A DNA stretch of 64,000 bases, taken from NCBI RefSeq assembly GCF_023555385.1, contig NZ_JAJSED010000001.1, positions 2,214,311 through 2,278,310 on the forward strand. Reading direction: 5' to 3'. The position numbers were made by a program, and so were the translations under genes. This DNA comes from Guyparkeria hydrothermalis (GTDB taxonomy: Bacteria; Pseudomonadota; Gammaproteobacteria; Halothiobacillales; Halothiobacillaceae). This document shows positions 35,106-45,461 of the stretch, piece after piece. Within the stretch, counting starts at the first letter, position 1, and every line of letters starts with the position of its first letter. The notes below the pieces were generated by a model. It searched no databases and had not been told where the DNA came from. It saw only the letters and a program-made list of their open reading frames with translations.

Positions 35106-36806
35106 GTGGAATTGTCCGGCGGTGAAATCCTGGTCGAGTGCCTCAAGTCGGAAGGGGTCGATACGGTCTTCGGCTACCCCGGTGGGGCGGTCCTTCACAT
35201 CTACGATGCCCTGTTCCAGCAGGAAGAGGTCCAGCACGTACTGGTGCGCCACGAGCAGGGCGCGGTCCACATGGCCGACGGGTTTGCCCGGGCGACGGGC
35301 AAGCCGGGTGTCGTGCTGGTCACGTCCGGTCCGGGCGCGACCAATGCGGTGACCGGTATCGCCACGGCGCACATGGATTCGATCCCGCTGGTGGTCTTCA
35401 CCGGCCAGGTCCACAGTGCGCTGATCGGCAACGACGCCTTCCAGGAAGTCGACAACGTCGGCATCACGCGTCCCTGCGTGAAGCACAACTTCATGGTCAA
35501 GGACGTCAGCGAGATGGCCGAGACCATCAAGAAGGCGTTCTACGTCGCGACCACCGGTCGCCCGGGCCCGGTCGTGGTCGACATCCCCAAGGATGTCACC
35601 GACCCGAAGGTGAAGATCCCGTTCGAGTACCCGGAAAAGGTCGCGATGCGTTCCTACCAGCCGAGCGAGAAGGGGCATTCCGGGCAGATCCGCAAGGCGG
35701 TCGACCTGATCGTCAACGCCGAGCGGCCGATGATCTACACCGGTGGTGGCGTGGTCCTCGGCCGGGCCGGCGACGAGCTGACACACTTCACGCAGAAGCT
35801 CGGCTACCCGATCACGCAGACGCTGATGGGCCTGGGCGCCTACCCGTCGAGCGACAAGCAGCACCTGGGCATGCTCGGCATGCACGGCACCTACGAGGCG
35901 AACATGGGCATGCACCATTGCGATGTCCTGATCGCCATCGGTGCGCGCTTCGACGACCGGGTCACCGGCGATCTGTCCAAGTTCTGCCCGCACGCGAAGA
36001 TCGTCCACGTCGACATCGACCCGTCCTCGATTTCGAAGAACGTGGTCGTCGACGTGCCGATCGTCGGTGCGGTCAAGTCGGTCCTGACCGAGATGATCGA
36101 GCTGGTCAATCAGGCCGGCGGCGCCAAGAAGACCAAGGAACTCGAGGCCTGGTGGGACCAGATCGAGCAGTGGCGCGGCATGAAGTGCCTCGACTACAAG
36201 TGGTCCGACGAGATCATCAAGCCGCAGTACGTGGTGCAGAAGCTGTGGGAGGTCACGAAAGGCGACGCCTTCGTCACCTCCGATGTCGGCCAGCACCAGA
36301 TGTGGGCGGCGCAGTACTACGGCTTCAACAAGCCGCATCGCTGGATCAACTCCGGCGGCCTCGGCACGATGGGCTTCGGCCTGCCGGCCGCGCTGGGTGC
36401 CAAGTGGGCGCACCCCGACGAGGAGGTCGCCTGCATCACCGGCGAGGGCAGTATCCAGATGTGCAGCCAGGAGCTGTCCACGGCGCTGCAGTACAACCTG
36501 CCGGTCAAGATCATCAGCCTCAACAACGGCTATCTCGGCATGGTTCGCCAGTGGCAGGAGTTCTTCTATTCGGGCCGCTATGCGATGAGCTACATGGAGT
36601 CCTTGCCGGACTTCGTCAAGCTGGCCGAGTCCTACGGCCACGTCGGCATGCGCATCGAGAAGCCGTCCGACGTCGAGGGCGCGCTCAAGGAGGCGTTCGC
36701 CATGAAGGACCGGCTGGTCTTCATGGACTTCCAGACCGATCCGGAAGAGAACGTCTACCCGATGGTCCCCGCCGGCGCGGGCCTCAACGAAATGATCCTG
36801 GTGTGA
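35106..36806 (+). CDS. ilvB: Acetolactate synthase large subunit
   Basis: This ThDP/FAD enzyme makes acetolactate or acetohydroxybutyrate, the first common step to valine, leucine and isoleucine. The sequence shows VFGYPGGAVLHIYDAL with the ThDP-activating glutamate in RHEQGAVHMADG, and the ThDP-binding GEGSIQMCSQELSTALQ..NNGYLG region. I place the start at GTG 35106 (MELSGGEIL), 7 bases after GAGGTGAG, giving 566 residues; GTG 35073 and 35094 are alternatives. It is followed by its regulatory subunit ilvN. Confidence 0.96.
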   Translation: MELSGGEILVECLKSEGVDTVFGYPGGAVLHIYDALFQQEEVQHVLVRHEQGAVHMADGFARATGKPGVVLVTSGPGATNAVTGIATAHMDSIPLVVFTGQVHSALIGNDAFQEVDNVGITRPCVKHNFMVKDVSEMAETIKKAFYVATTGRPGPVVVDIPKDVTDPKVKIPFEYPEKVAMRSYQPSEKGHSGQIRKAVDLIVNAERPMIYTGGGVVLGRAGDELTHFTQKLGYPITQTLMGLGAYPSSDKQHLGMLGMHGTYEANMGMHHCDVLIAIGARFDDRVTGDLSKFCPHAKIVHVDIDPSSISKNVVVDVPIVGAVKSVLTEMIELVNQAGGAKKTKELEAWWDQIEQWRGMKCLDYKWSDEIIKPQYVVQKLWEVTKGDAFVTSDVGQHQMWAAQYYGFNKPHRWINSGGLGTMGFGLPAALGAKWAHPDEEVACITGEGSIQMCSQELSTALQYNLPVKIISLNNGYLGMVRQWQEFFYSGRYAMSYMESLPDFVKLAESYGHVGMRIEKPSDVEGALKEAFAMKDRLVFMDFQTDPEENVYPMVPAGAGLNEMILV

Positions 36807-36819
36807 GGGCGGCCTGACT

Positions 36820-37320
36820 ATGCGACACATCATCTCGATCCTGATGGAAAACGAGGCCGGCGCGCTCTCCCGGGTGGCCGGGCTGTTCTCGGCACGCGGC
36901 TACAACATCGAGTCGCTGTGCGTGGCACCGACCCATGACGAATCCCTCTCGCGCCTGACGCTGGTGACCAGCGGCGACGAGCAGGTGATCGAGCAGATCG
37001 TCAAGCAGCTCAACAAGCTGATCGACGTGGTCAAGGTGCAGGACATGGCCGACACCGCGCACATCGAGCGCGAGCTGATGCTGGTCAAGCTGCAGGCCTT
37101 CGAGGCCGTGCGCGAGGAGGTCTACCGCCTGGCCGACATCTTCCGGGGCCAGATCATCGACGTGACCGAGTCCAGCTACACCGTGCAGCTGGTCGGTCCG
37201 GGTAACAAGCTGGATGCCTTCATCGAGGCGCTCGGCTCGATCCCGGTGGTCGAGATCGTGCGTTCCGGCGCGCTGGGCATCTCCCGCGGCCCGCGCGGCA
37301 TGCTGGTTCCCGAGGTCTGA
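36820..37320 (+). CDS. ilvN: Acetolactate synthase small (regulatory) subunit
   Basis: This valine-binding regulatory partner of IlvB has an N-terminal ACT domain (RHIISILMENEAGALSRVAGLFSARGYNIESL) and a C-terminal domain ending in the typical SGALGISRG. The 166-residue length matches the family. It starts 13 bp after ilvB and is followed 55 bp later by ilvC. Confidence 0.97.
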   Translation: MRHIISILMENEAGALSRVAGLFSARGYNIESLCVAPTHDESLSRLTLVTSGDEQVIEQIVKQLNKLIDVVKVQDMADTAHIERELMLVKLQAFEAVREEVYRLADIFRGQIIDVTESSYTVQLVGPGNKLDAFIEALGSIPVVEIVRSGALGISRGPRGMLVPEV

Positions 37321-37342
37321 GCTTCGACCCCGAATTCCGTAA

Positions 37343-38392
<1,050 letters not shown>

Positions 38393-38435
38393 TCGCGGGG
38401 CCCATCGCACGAGGCAATCCCGGGAGGGGCAGAGC

Positions 38436-39215
38436 ATGGATCACGAAACGCAGACCGAGCAGCAACCGAGCGAGGCTCAGGCGGCGCGTCGGCGGCGCAA
38501 GGCGATCTATCTCCTGCCCAACCTGTTCACGACCGGCGCCCTGTTCGCCGGTTTTTTCGCGATAGTGATGGCCGTTCAGGGCGACTTCGTCCCGGCCGCA
38601 CTGGCCGTGTTCGTCGCGATGATCCTCGACGGGATGGACGGCCGCGTGGCGCGGATGACCGGCACCGAGTCCGAGTTCGGCGTCCAGTTCGACTCGCTCT
38701 CCGACGTGGTTTCGTTCGGCATCGCGCCGGCACTGATCGTCTATCTCTGGAGCCTGCAGGGCATGGATGACCGCTGGGGCATGCTCGGCGCGTTCGTCTT
38801 CGCTGCGGCGGCCGCCATCCGTCTGGCACGCTTCAATGTCCAGGTGGAGACGGTCGACAAGGGCTACTTCGTCGGGTTGGCCTCGCCGGCCGCGGCAGCG
38901 GTGCTGATGGGCATGGTGTGGTTCTTTGAATCGCACGGACTGGCGTTCAACGAGCAACAGGGCTGGGTGTGGGTGATCACGATCACCACCGGTCTGCTGA
39001 TGGTATCGAGCTTCCCGTACTTCAGCGGCAAGCGACTCTCGCCACGGCTGCGGCTGTCGTTCCTGAGCCTGCCGATCGCGATCCTGGTGTTCGTGCTCGC
39101 GGTGCGGGATTTCGCCCTGACGGTCTGGGTGCTGGCAAGCGGCTACGCGCTGTCGGCTCCGCTATGGGCGCTGAGTCGCGGCTTGCGTCGTCGGCTTGCC
39201 TCGCGGCGCTCTTGA
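38436..39215 (+). CDS. pssA: CDP-diacylglycerol-serine O-phosphatidyltransferase
   Basis: This integral membrane enzyme makes phosphatidylserine, the precursor of phosphatidylethanolamine. It carries the CDP-alcohol phosphotransferase motif DGMDGRVARMTGTESEFG..FDSLSD (around residues 67-92) and about six to eight membrane helices in 259 residues. The location between ilvC and leuA is a common arrangement in proteobacteria. Confidence 0.95.
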   Translation: MDHETQTEQQPSEAQAARRRRKAIYLLPNLFTTGALFAGFFAIVMAVQGDFVPAALAVFVAMILDGMDGRVARMTGTESEFGVQFDSLSDVVSFGIAPALIVYLWSLQGMDDRWGMLGAFVFAAAAAIRLARFNVQVETVDKGYFVGLASPAAAAVLMGMVWFFESHGLAFNEQQGWVWVITITTGLLMVSSFPYFSGKRLSPRLRLSFLSLPIAILVFVLAVRDFALTVWVLASGYALSAPLWALSRGLRRRLASRRS

Positions 39216-39246
39216 ATCGCGGTCCGGCCGTCGTTACCTTTGCCTC

Positions 39247-39360
39247 ATGAGCAGTCGTTCTCACGCAGCCCGTTATCCCCTCCCGGCCACCGTTTCGGTG
39301 GTCGGGCTGCGTTGCGTCTGCCTGTCGCTGCTGCTGCGACTGCCCCGTTGGGGCATCTGA
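39247..39360 (+). CDS. Putative leucine-rich leader peptide upstream of leuA
   Basis: A 37-codon ORF lies in the pssA-leuA gap and ends 90 bp before leuA. It contains seven leucines, five of them in the seven residues LSLLLRL near the end, and several Arg and Cys residues. This is what a ribosome-stalling leader for a leucine biosynthesis gene would look like. No strong ribosome site precedes the ATG, which lowers confidence. It could respond to leucine-tRNA charging by changing the folding of the hairpins in and after it. Confidence 0.45.
   Translation: MSSRSHAARYPLPATVSVVGLRCVCLSLLLRLPRWGI
39265..39355 (+). promoter_or_regulatory. Competing RNA hairpins in the leuA leader
   Basis: GCAGCCCG (39265-39272) can pair with CGGGCTGC (39303-39310), while CCGGCCACC (39283-39291) pairs with GGTGGTCGG (39297-39305); the two use the same bases at 39303-39305. 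A third stem, TGCCCC/GGGGCA (39341-39346 with 39350-39355), covers the end of the leucine stretch. No U-run terminator was found. Confidence 0.4.
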
Positions 39361-39450
39361 CATGAGGCCTGGCGAGGCGATCCACGCGACCACCGACTAG
39401 AAATGACATGCCGACGGGACGACCCGGCGGTGATACCTGAGGTTTTTGCC

Positions 39451-40998
39451 ATGAGCAGCAGTGACTCCTTGATCATCTTCGACACGACGCTTCGCGACGG
39501 CGAGCAGAGTCCGGGCGCGTCCATGACGCGTGACGAGAAGCTGCGCATCGCCCGTCAGCTGGAGCGACTGGGCGTGGACGTGATCGAGGCCGGCTTTGCC
39601 GCGGCGAGCGAGGGCGACTTCAACGCTATCCGCACCATCGCCGAGCACGTCCAGCATTCCACCGTCTGTTCGCTCGCTCGCGCCGGCGAGAAGGACGTGC
39701 GCCGTGCCGGCGAGGCGGTCTCGCCGGCCCCGAAACGCCGCATCCACACCTTCATCGCCACCAGCCCGATCCACATGGAGAAGAAGCTCCGCATGACGCC
39801 GGACGAGGTGGTCGGTCACGCGGTGAACGCGGTCAAGATCGCGCGCGAGTACACCGACGACGTCGAGTTCTCCGCCGAGGACGCGGTGCGCTCGGACATG
39901 GACTTCCTGGTGCGGGTGTTCGAGGCGGTGATCGAGGCTGGGGCGACCACACTGAACGTACCCGACACGGTCGGCTACGCCACCCCGGACCAGTGGGCCG
40001 AACAGATGGCGACCCTGATCGACCGGGTGAAGGGCTCGGACAAGGTGGTCTGGTCGACGCACTGCCACAACGATCTCGGTCTTGCGGTGGCCAACTCGCT
40101 GGCGGCGGTCCGTTCCGGCTTCCGCCAGGTCGAGTGCACCATCAACGGTCTCGGTGAGCGGGCCGGCAACGCCGCGCTCGAGGAAGTCGTCATGGCGACC
40201 CGCACCCGTCAGGACGTCTACGGCGTGTCGACCCGGATCGATACCACCCAGATCGTGCCGACCTCGAAGCTGGTCTCGACCATTACCGGTTACCCGGTGC
40301 AGCCGAACAAGGCAATCGTCGGTGCCAACGCCTTCGCTCACGAGTCGGGCATCCACCAGGACGGCGTGCTCAAGCACCGCGAGACCTACGAGATCATGCG
40401 CGCCGAGGACGTCGGCTGGTCGACCAACCGCCTGTCGCTCGGCAAGCTCTCCGGGCGCAACGCGTTCAAGAGCCGCCTCAAGGACCTCGGCGTCGAGCTC
40501 GAGAGCGAGGAGGCGCTCAACGACGCCTTCCGCCGCTTCAAGGAGCTCGCGGACAAGAAGCGCGAGATCTTCGACGAGGACATCCAGGCGCTGGTCTCCG
40601 AGGTCTACGACGAGCAGGAGGAGGCCTTCCGCCTGGTCTCCCTGCACGTCTGCTCCGAGACCGGCGAGACGCCGGAGGCCACCGTTACCGCGTCGATCCG
40701 CGGCGAGGAGATGACCGCCACGGCGACCGGGGCGGGCCCGGTCGATGCCGCGCTGGCCGCGATCGAGAAGATCGTCGCCTCGGGCGCCAACCTGCAGCTC
40801 TACTCGGTCAACAACATCACCAGCGGCACCGATGCCCAGGGTGAGGTCAATGTCCGTCTGGAACGCGCCGGACGTATCGTCACCGGACAGGGCGCGGATA
40901 CCGATATCGTGACCGCCTCGGCGAAGGCCTATCTCAACGCCGTCGAGCGGCTCGAGCATCCGCCCAAGCGCGCTCACCCCCAGATGGGTGACGTGTGA
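39451..40998 (+). CDS. leuA: 2-isopropylmalate synthase
   Basis: This first committed enzyme of leucine synthesis condenses acetyl-CoA with 2-oxoisovalerate. The 515-residue protein shows the HMGL-like signature [12 protein letters not shown], the metal-binding [19 protein letters not shown] and the C-terminal allosteric LeuA-dimer domain that binds leucine. An in-frame ATG at 39403 would add an atypical basic tail; ATG 39451 follows GAGG at 8 bases. The leucine-rich leader ORF is directly upstream. Confidence 0.98.
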   Translation: MSSSDSLIIFDTTLRDGEQSPGASMTRDEKLRIARQLERLGVDVIEAGFAAASEGDFNAIRTIAEHVQHSTVCSLARAGEKDVRRAGEAVSPAPKRRIHTFIATSPIHMEKKLRMTPDEVVGHAVNAVKIAREYTDDVEFSAEDAVRSDMDFLVRVFEAVIEAGATTLNVPDTVGYATPDQWAEQMATLIDRVKGSDKVVWSTHCHNDLGLAVANSLAAVRSGFRQVECTINGLGERAGNAALEEVVMATRTRQDVYGVSTRIDTTQIVPTSKLVSTITGYPVQPNKAIVGANAFAHESGIHQDGVLKHRETYEIMRAEDVGWSTNRLSLGKLSGRNAFKSRLKDLGVELESEEALNDAFRRFKELADKKREIFDEDIQALVSEVYDEQEEAFRLVSLHVCSETGETPEATVTASIRGEEMTATATGAGPVDAALAAIEKIVASGANLQLYSVNNITSGTDAQGEVNVRLERAGRIVTGQGADTDIVTASAKAYLNAVERLEHPPKRAHPQMGDV

Positions 40999-41014
40999 AC
41001 GGTCGCGCCTAATC

Positions 41015-41560
41015 ATGGGATTGCGGGTCGACCGCGAAGCGGCATTGAGCTGGCTCGGCATCGAGGGTTACCGGCCTAGTGGCCGGGTCCCGCTGCCGGC
41101 CGGTAGGCGCGGCGTGGACGCGGTCGAACTCGATGCGCATCCGGCAGCGTATGCCGATGAGCTGCCTGTCGACGCTGGTCCGGGTATCGACCCGGTCGAA
41201 TCGGCCGATGCGCCGGCTCAGCCGGTAGCAGCCGACACACCGGCGTCGACTAGGCCAGCTGTCGCACCGCAGGCCGCAGCGGCTGCTATCCAACCGGAGT
41301 CGACCGGCAAGGAATCGGTCCAGCAAGAGTCTCCCGCGGCCTCGCCGGCGGACGGATTGAGCGTCGCGGCCGGGTCGCCTCACCGTGCGCTGGCCGAGGC
41401 GATCGGTCGGGTGGCCGGGTTGGCCTGCGAAACGGGCGAGGGCGATCGGCTGACCCTCGCTGGCGAAACCTGGGAGCTGTCGACGCTGGCGGGCGACGGG
41501 CAGGCCAAGCGGCGCCTGTGGCGGGCCCTGGCCGCGCGCTCGCGTCGGTCGCGCACATGA
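41015..41560 (+). CDS. HolD-like protein (possible DNA polymerase III psi subunit)
   Basis: The 181-residue protein has two short conserved-looking ends and a long Ala/Pro/Gln-rich linker (about residues 50-125). The N-terminus (LSWLGIEGYRPSGR) resembles the HolD pattern of an LGI motif followed by an aromatic residue and Arg. The C-terminal QAKRRLWRAL resembles the terminal helix of HolD. In E. coli holD also lies directly before rimI, and here the stop overlaps the rimI ATG (ATGA). The assignment is inference from position and two weak motifs. Confidence 0.6.
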   Translation: MGLRVDREAALSWLGIEGYRPSGRVPLPAGRRGVDAVELDAHPAAYADELPVDAGPGIDPVESADAPAQPVAADTPASTRPAVAPQAAAAAIQPESTGKESVQQESPAASPADGLSVAAGSPHRALAEAIGRVAGLACETGEGDRLTLAGETWELSTLAGDGQAKRRLWRALAARSRRSRT

Positions 41561-42027
41561 GCGTCGCGCCGGCCGAACGCCCGAGCTGGGACTGGGCGGC
41601 GCTGGCCGTCGAGGACCTGCCCGAGGTGCTCGCCATCGAGGAGGCTGCCCACCTGTATCCCTGGAGCGAGGCGGTGTTCGAGGAGTGCCTGCGTGCCGGC
41701 TATCGGCTCGACGGCGCCTTTCGACATGGCGAGCTCGTCGGCTACTCGGTGGTCATGGCGGTGCTCGACGAATGGCACCTGCTGAATCTCTGTGTCGAGC
41801 CGACGATCCAGCGATCCGGGGCCGGCCGGTTTCTGCTCGAACGAGTGATCGCCAGCGCTCGGGCGGCCGAGGCGAGCTGCGTCCTGCTCGAGGTGCGTGC
41901 GGGCAACCACGCTGCTATCGGATTGTATGAGAGCGCCGGCTTCGCGGATATCGGCCACCGAAAGGCGTATTATCCGGCCCCAAGCGGACGCGAGGATGCG
42001 CGCGTGATGCGTCGCCTGCTGTCCTGA
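41557..42027 (+). CDS. rimI: Ribosomal protein S18 alanine N-acetyltransferase
   Basis: A GNAT-family acetyltransferase of 156 residues, expected to acetylate the N-terminal alanine of S18. It shows the acetyl-CoA pyrophosphate loop [13 protein letters not shown], the [17 protein letters not shown] motif typical of RimI and the tyrosine-containing [14 protein letters not shown] segment. The ATG overlaps the upstream stop; an in-frame start further up lies inside the previous gene. Confidence 0.93.
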   Translation: MSVAPAERPSWDWAALAVEDLPEVLAIEEAAHLYPWSEAVFEECLRAGYRLDGAFRHGELVGYSVVMAVLDEWHLLNLCVEPTIQRSGAGRFLLERVIASARAAEASCVLLEVRAGNHAAIGLYESAGFADIGHRKAYYPAPSGREDARVMRRLLS

Positions 42028-42040
42028 TCACGTTTTACCG

Positions 42041-42073
42041 GCTCGCCGCCGTTACCGACGCGGCGCGGCGAGC
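42041..42073 (+). terminator. GC-rich stem-loop between rimI and prfC
   Basis: GCTCGCCGC (42041-42049) pairs with GCGGCGAGC (42065-42073). No T-run follows, so it may be a weak or Rho-assisted terminator, or a leader structure for prfC. Confidence 0.35.
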
Positions 42074-42094
42074 GACTGCCTATTCCGAGAATTC

Positions 42095-43696
42095 ATGAGC
42101 ACCACTCCCGAAAACGATTATTCCAGCCGCCGGACGTTTGCGATCATTTCGCACCCCGACGCGGGCAAGACCACCATGACCGAGAAGCTGCTGCTGTTCG
42201 GCGGCGCGATCCAGCTCGCCGGCACGGTCAAGGGCAAGAAGTCCGGGCGCCACGCCACTTCCGACTGGATGGCGATGGAGAAGGAGCGCGGTATTTCGGT
42301 GACCTCCTCGGTGATGCAGTTCCCGTATCGCGAGCGGATCGTCAACCTGCTCGATACCCCGGGGCACGAGGACTTCTCCGAGGACACCTACCGCGTGCTG
42401 ACCGCGGTGGATTCGGCGTTGATGGTGATCGACGCGGCCAAGGGCGTCGAGGCGCGCACCATCAAGCTGATGGAGGTCTGCCGCCTGCGCACCACGCCAA
42501 TCATGACCTTCGTCAACAAGCTTGACCGCGAGGGTCGCGATCCGCTGGAACTGCTCGACGAGGTCGAGACCGTACTCGACATCCGCTGCGCCCCGGTGAC
42601 CTGGCCGATCGGCAGCGGCAAGCGCTTTCGTGGCATCTACCACATCGCGCAGGACACCACCTACCTGTATGGCACCGCTGACGGCACCCGCGATCAGGCG
42701 GTCGAGGCGATCAAGGGGCTCGACAACCCGGAGCTTGACGAGCGTATCGGCAGCCAGGCGGACGAGCTGCGTGACGAGATCGAACTGGTGCAGGGGGCGG
42801 CCGACGAGTTCGACCTTGAGGCCTATCTCAACGGTGAGCAGACGCCGGTGTACTTCGGCTCGGCAATGAACAACTTCGGCGTGCAGTCGCTGCTCGACGA
42901 TTTCGTCGAGTATGCGCCGGCGCCGCAGCCACGCGAGGCGACCGGCCGTACCGTCGACCCGTCGGAAGACAAGTTCACCGGCTTCGTCTTCAAGATCCAG
43001 GCGAACATGGACCCGCAGCACCGCGACCGGATCGCGTTCCTGCGCATCTGCTCGGGCGAGTTCCGCCGCGGCATGAAGTCACATCACGTCCGGCTCGGCC
43101 GTGACGTGAAGATCCCGGATGCGCTGACCTTCATGTCCTCCGATCGGGTGCGGCTGGAGACGGCCCAGGCCGGCGACATCATCGGCATCCACAATCACGG
43201 TACGGTGCGCATTGGCGACACCTTCACCGAGGGCGAGAAGCTTGCCTTCACCGGCATCCCCAACTTCGCCCCGGAATTGTTCCGTCGGGCGCAGCTCAAG
43301 GATCCGCTCAAGTCCAAGCAGTTGCTCAAGGGGCTCTCGCAGCTCTGTGAGGAGGGCGCGACCCAGCTCTACCGGCCGATGACCAACAACGACCTGATCC
43401 TGGGCGCGGTGGGCGTGCTGCAATTCGACGTGGTCGCCCAGCGCCTCAAGGACGAGTACAAGGTCGATTGCCGCTTCGAGGCGGTCAACGTCAACACCGC
43501 CCGCTGGGTGGAATGCGACGATGCCAAGCGTTTCGAGGAGTTCAAGAACAAGAACCAGGCGAACCTGGCCCTCGATCACGCCGGCGATCTGGTCTACATC
43601 GCCCCCACCCGGGTCAACCTGCAGATGGCGCAGGAGCGCTGGCCCGAAGTGCGCTTCCTCGCCACCCGCGAGCACGGCGACTACAGCACGGACTGA
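42095..43696 (+). CDS. prfC: Peptide chain release factor 3
   Basis: This GTPase recycles RF1 and RF2 from the ribosome after termination. The 533-residue protein has the P-loop SHPDAGKTT, switch regions with [19 protein letters not shown] and NKLDREGRD, then the domain II and III regions typical of RF3. The ATG at 42095 gives the standard N-terminus. It converges with the lipoprotein gene 43716-44429. Confidence 0.97.
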   Translation: MSTTPENDYSSRRTFAIISHPDAGKTTMTEKLLLFGGAIQLAGTVKGKKSGRHATSDWMAMEKERGISVTSSVMQFPYRERIVNLLDTPGHEDFSEDTYRVLTAVDSALMVIDAAKGVEARTIKLMEVCRLRTTPIMTFVNKLDREGRDPLELLDEVETVLDIRCAPVTWPIGSGKRFRGIYHIAQDTTYLYGTADGTRDQAVEAIKGLDNPELDERIGSQADELRDEIELVQGAADEFDLEAYLNGEQTPVYFGSAMNNFGVQSLLDDFVEYAPAPQPREATGRTVDPSEDKFTGFVFKIQANMDPQHRDRIAFLRICSGEFRRGMKSHHVRLGRDVKIPDALTFMSSDRVRLETAQAGDIIGIHNHGTVRIGDTFTEGEKLAFTGIPNFAPELFRRAQLKDPLKSKQLLKGLSQLCEEGATQLYRPMTNNDLILGAVGVLQFDVVAQRLKDEYKVDCRFEAVNVNTARWVECDDAKRFEEFKNKNQANLALDHAGDLVYIAPTRVNLQMAQERWPEVRFLATREHGDYSTD

Positions 43697-43715
43697 CCGC
43701 GCTGACTCGCGTCCG

Positions 43716-44429
43716 TCAGGGGGCGTTGCCGCTGGTCTGGGTCACCGTGCCGGCAAGCAGCCGGTCGAACTGACCCGGGTTGATGTACTGGAACAGCTCC
43801 TTGTCGCCGGGTTCGACCGTGATCAGCAATCCCTTTTTCGGGTAGAGCCACAGTTCGGCTGGGGGCTCGTCCTCGTCGCGACCGTCCGCCAGTGTCCGGA
43901 CTTCGGCCGGCTCCCCGAAGCGACGGGTGATCAATTCCCTGTCGTAGTCGGCGCTCGGGGCGTAACTGATCGAGCGGATCGGCTTTTCCTGCGCTTCCAG
44001 CAGTGCTTCATCGGACATCGACAGCTTGCGCGCCCCCGACGGCGTCGGGTCGGCGATGCGTGACTGCTCGGCCCAGCGTTCCAGCGTGGCGGTGTCGACC
44101 TCGGCGATCAGCACCACCTTGGCGGTCAGCGGCCCGACGGCCATCTGGCCGAAGTAGGCCTCGAGCGTGATCGGCTCGTCGGGTTTGGTGAACATCGCCA
44201 GGTCCGCCTTCTGGCCGTACAGGCGCTTGAAGTCGAGCAGAGTGGATTCGCCGAGGGTGACACCGAACACCGAGACGTGCCCGTGATCGTTGATCTCGAT
44301 ATCCCAGGGCAGGAATGCGTGTTCCGGCGGGGAGCGGTCGCAGCCGGTCAGGACGGCGACGGTCAGCAGGGCGGAGAGCAGGCCTCGGACGGCTCCGGGC
44401 AGCGGGTGATGAGTCAGCAGGCGGGGCAT
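43716..44429 (-). CDS. Putative lipoprotein of unknown function
   Basis: A 237-residue protein with a lipoprotein signal: a hydrophobic stretch followed by VLTGC, placing the lipidated cysteine at residue 30. The mature part is acidic, lacks other cysteines and has no motif I recognise. The open frame extends upstream over the divergent rhodanese gene, but the ATG at 44429 directly precedes the signal sequence and has GGGAA upstream. It is divergent from the tandem rhodanese. Confidence 0.85.
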   Translation of the reverse strand: MPRLLTHHPLPGAVRGLLSALLTVAVLTGCDRSPPEHAFLPWDIEINDHGHVSVFGVTLGESTLLDFKRLYGQKADLAMFTKPDEPITLEAYFGQMAVGPLTAKVVLIAEVDTATLERWAEQSRIADPTPSGARKLSMSDEALLEAQEKPIRSISYAPSADYDRELITRRFGEPAEVRTLADGRDEDEPPAELWLYPKKGLLITVEPGDKELFQYINPGQFDRLLAGTVTQTSGNAP

Positions 44430-44588
44430 GGCGGTTCCCGAGTGAAATGGGGTGGAGGGCAACGGCCCGAGCCGGGATTTAATCAGCCCCCAGCAGGCGG
44501 GGCAAGTCGTGAATGTATTGCCTTGCGCCGGGCGAGAAGAAGGCGGTATGTTGCCGGTATTCGGATTGTCAGATGAGGGAATATACGC

Positions 44589-45455
44589 ATGGCGTACACA
44601 GGGATGGAAGGCCGTAATGTCAGGCGGCGCAAAAGGGCGATGACCGGCCGCCTGATCGGGACCGCGATGCTGGCCGCCACGCTCGCGTGGCTGTCGCCGT
44701 CGGCCTGGGCCACCGAGGACTTTCCGCTGCGGGAGAAGTACGAGTCGGTCGGTCTGCAGCCGATCGAGACGGCCGAACTGGCCGAAACCCTCGATTCGGT
44801 CACCGTGGTCGACGCGCGCTCGACCTACGAATACGAGACGCTCCACATCAAGGACGCCCGATCCGTCCCGCTCGCCTCGGCATCCTTCAATGCCACGGTG
44901 AAGTCGCTGGCGGAAGCCTCGGGCCAACCGCTGGTGTTCTACTGCAACGGGGTGACCTGCTCGGTCTCCTACAAGGCGGCGATCAAGGCCCGGGAAGCCG
45001 GGCTGTCCCGCGTGCGGGTCTACGATGCGGGCGTCTTCGCCTGGGCAAAGGCCCATCCGGAGCACACCACGCTCCTCGGCGCGCCGCTGGAAAGCGCCGA
45101 CCGCCTGATCGCCGACGAACAGTTCCAGTCGCATCTCTTGCCGGAAGACGACTTCTATGGCCGTATCGTGGCGAGCACCGATCCGCTGATCGTCGATATC
45201 CGCAGCCAGGAGCAGCGTCAGGGGGTGTCGCTGTTCCAGATGCGGGACCGGCACGTGCCGCTGACCACCGGTAACCGCGAGTTGAATGGGCTGGTGCAGA
45301 CGGCCATGCGCGAGGGGCGGCCGATGTTCTTCCTCGACGCCACCGGCAAGCAGGTGCGTTGGCTGCAGTACTACCTCGAGGCGCAGGGCGCCGAGGACTA
45401 CTGGTTCCTCGAGGGCGGCGCGCGCACCCTCTACGAGAGCATGGGGCTCAAGTAG
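44589..45455 (+). CDS. Secreted tandem rhodanese-domain protein
   Basis: The 288-residue precursor has a basic N-terminus and a signal peptide ending near SAWATE (about residue 41), so it should be periplasmic. The first rhodanese domain has an active-loop cysteine (YCNGVTCS, Cys119 with Cys124 nearby). The second domain has FLDATGKQVRW at the equivalent loop with no cysteine, so it is probably inactive. GAGGGA lies 8 bases before the ATG at 44589; internal ATGs at 44604 and 44640 would also keep the signal peptide. A role in periplasmic sulfane-sulfur handling is likely but unproven. Confidence 0.85.
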   Translation: MAYTGMEGRNVRRRKRAMTGRLIGTAMLAATLAWLSPSAWATEDFPLREKYESVGLQPIETAELAETLDSVTVVDARSTYEYETLHIKDARSVPLASASFNATVKSLAEASGQPLVFYCNGVTCSVSYKAAIKAREAGLSRVRVYDAGVFAWAKAHPEHTTLLGAPLESADRLIADEQFQSHLLPEDDFYGRIVASTDPLIVDIRSQEQRQGVSLFQMRDRHVPLTTGNRELNGLVQTAMREGRPMFFLDATGKQVRWLQYYLEAQGAEDYWFLEGGARTLYESMGLK

Positions 45456-45461
45456 GCCGCG

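Noticed and set aside
34919-35125. A 68-codon frame starting at TTG upstream of ilvB
   Set aside because: No ribosome site, unusual composition, and it runs into ilvB in another frame; it is better explained as leader RNA.
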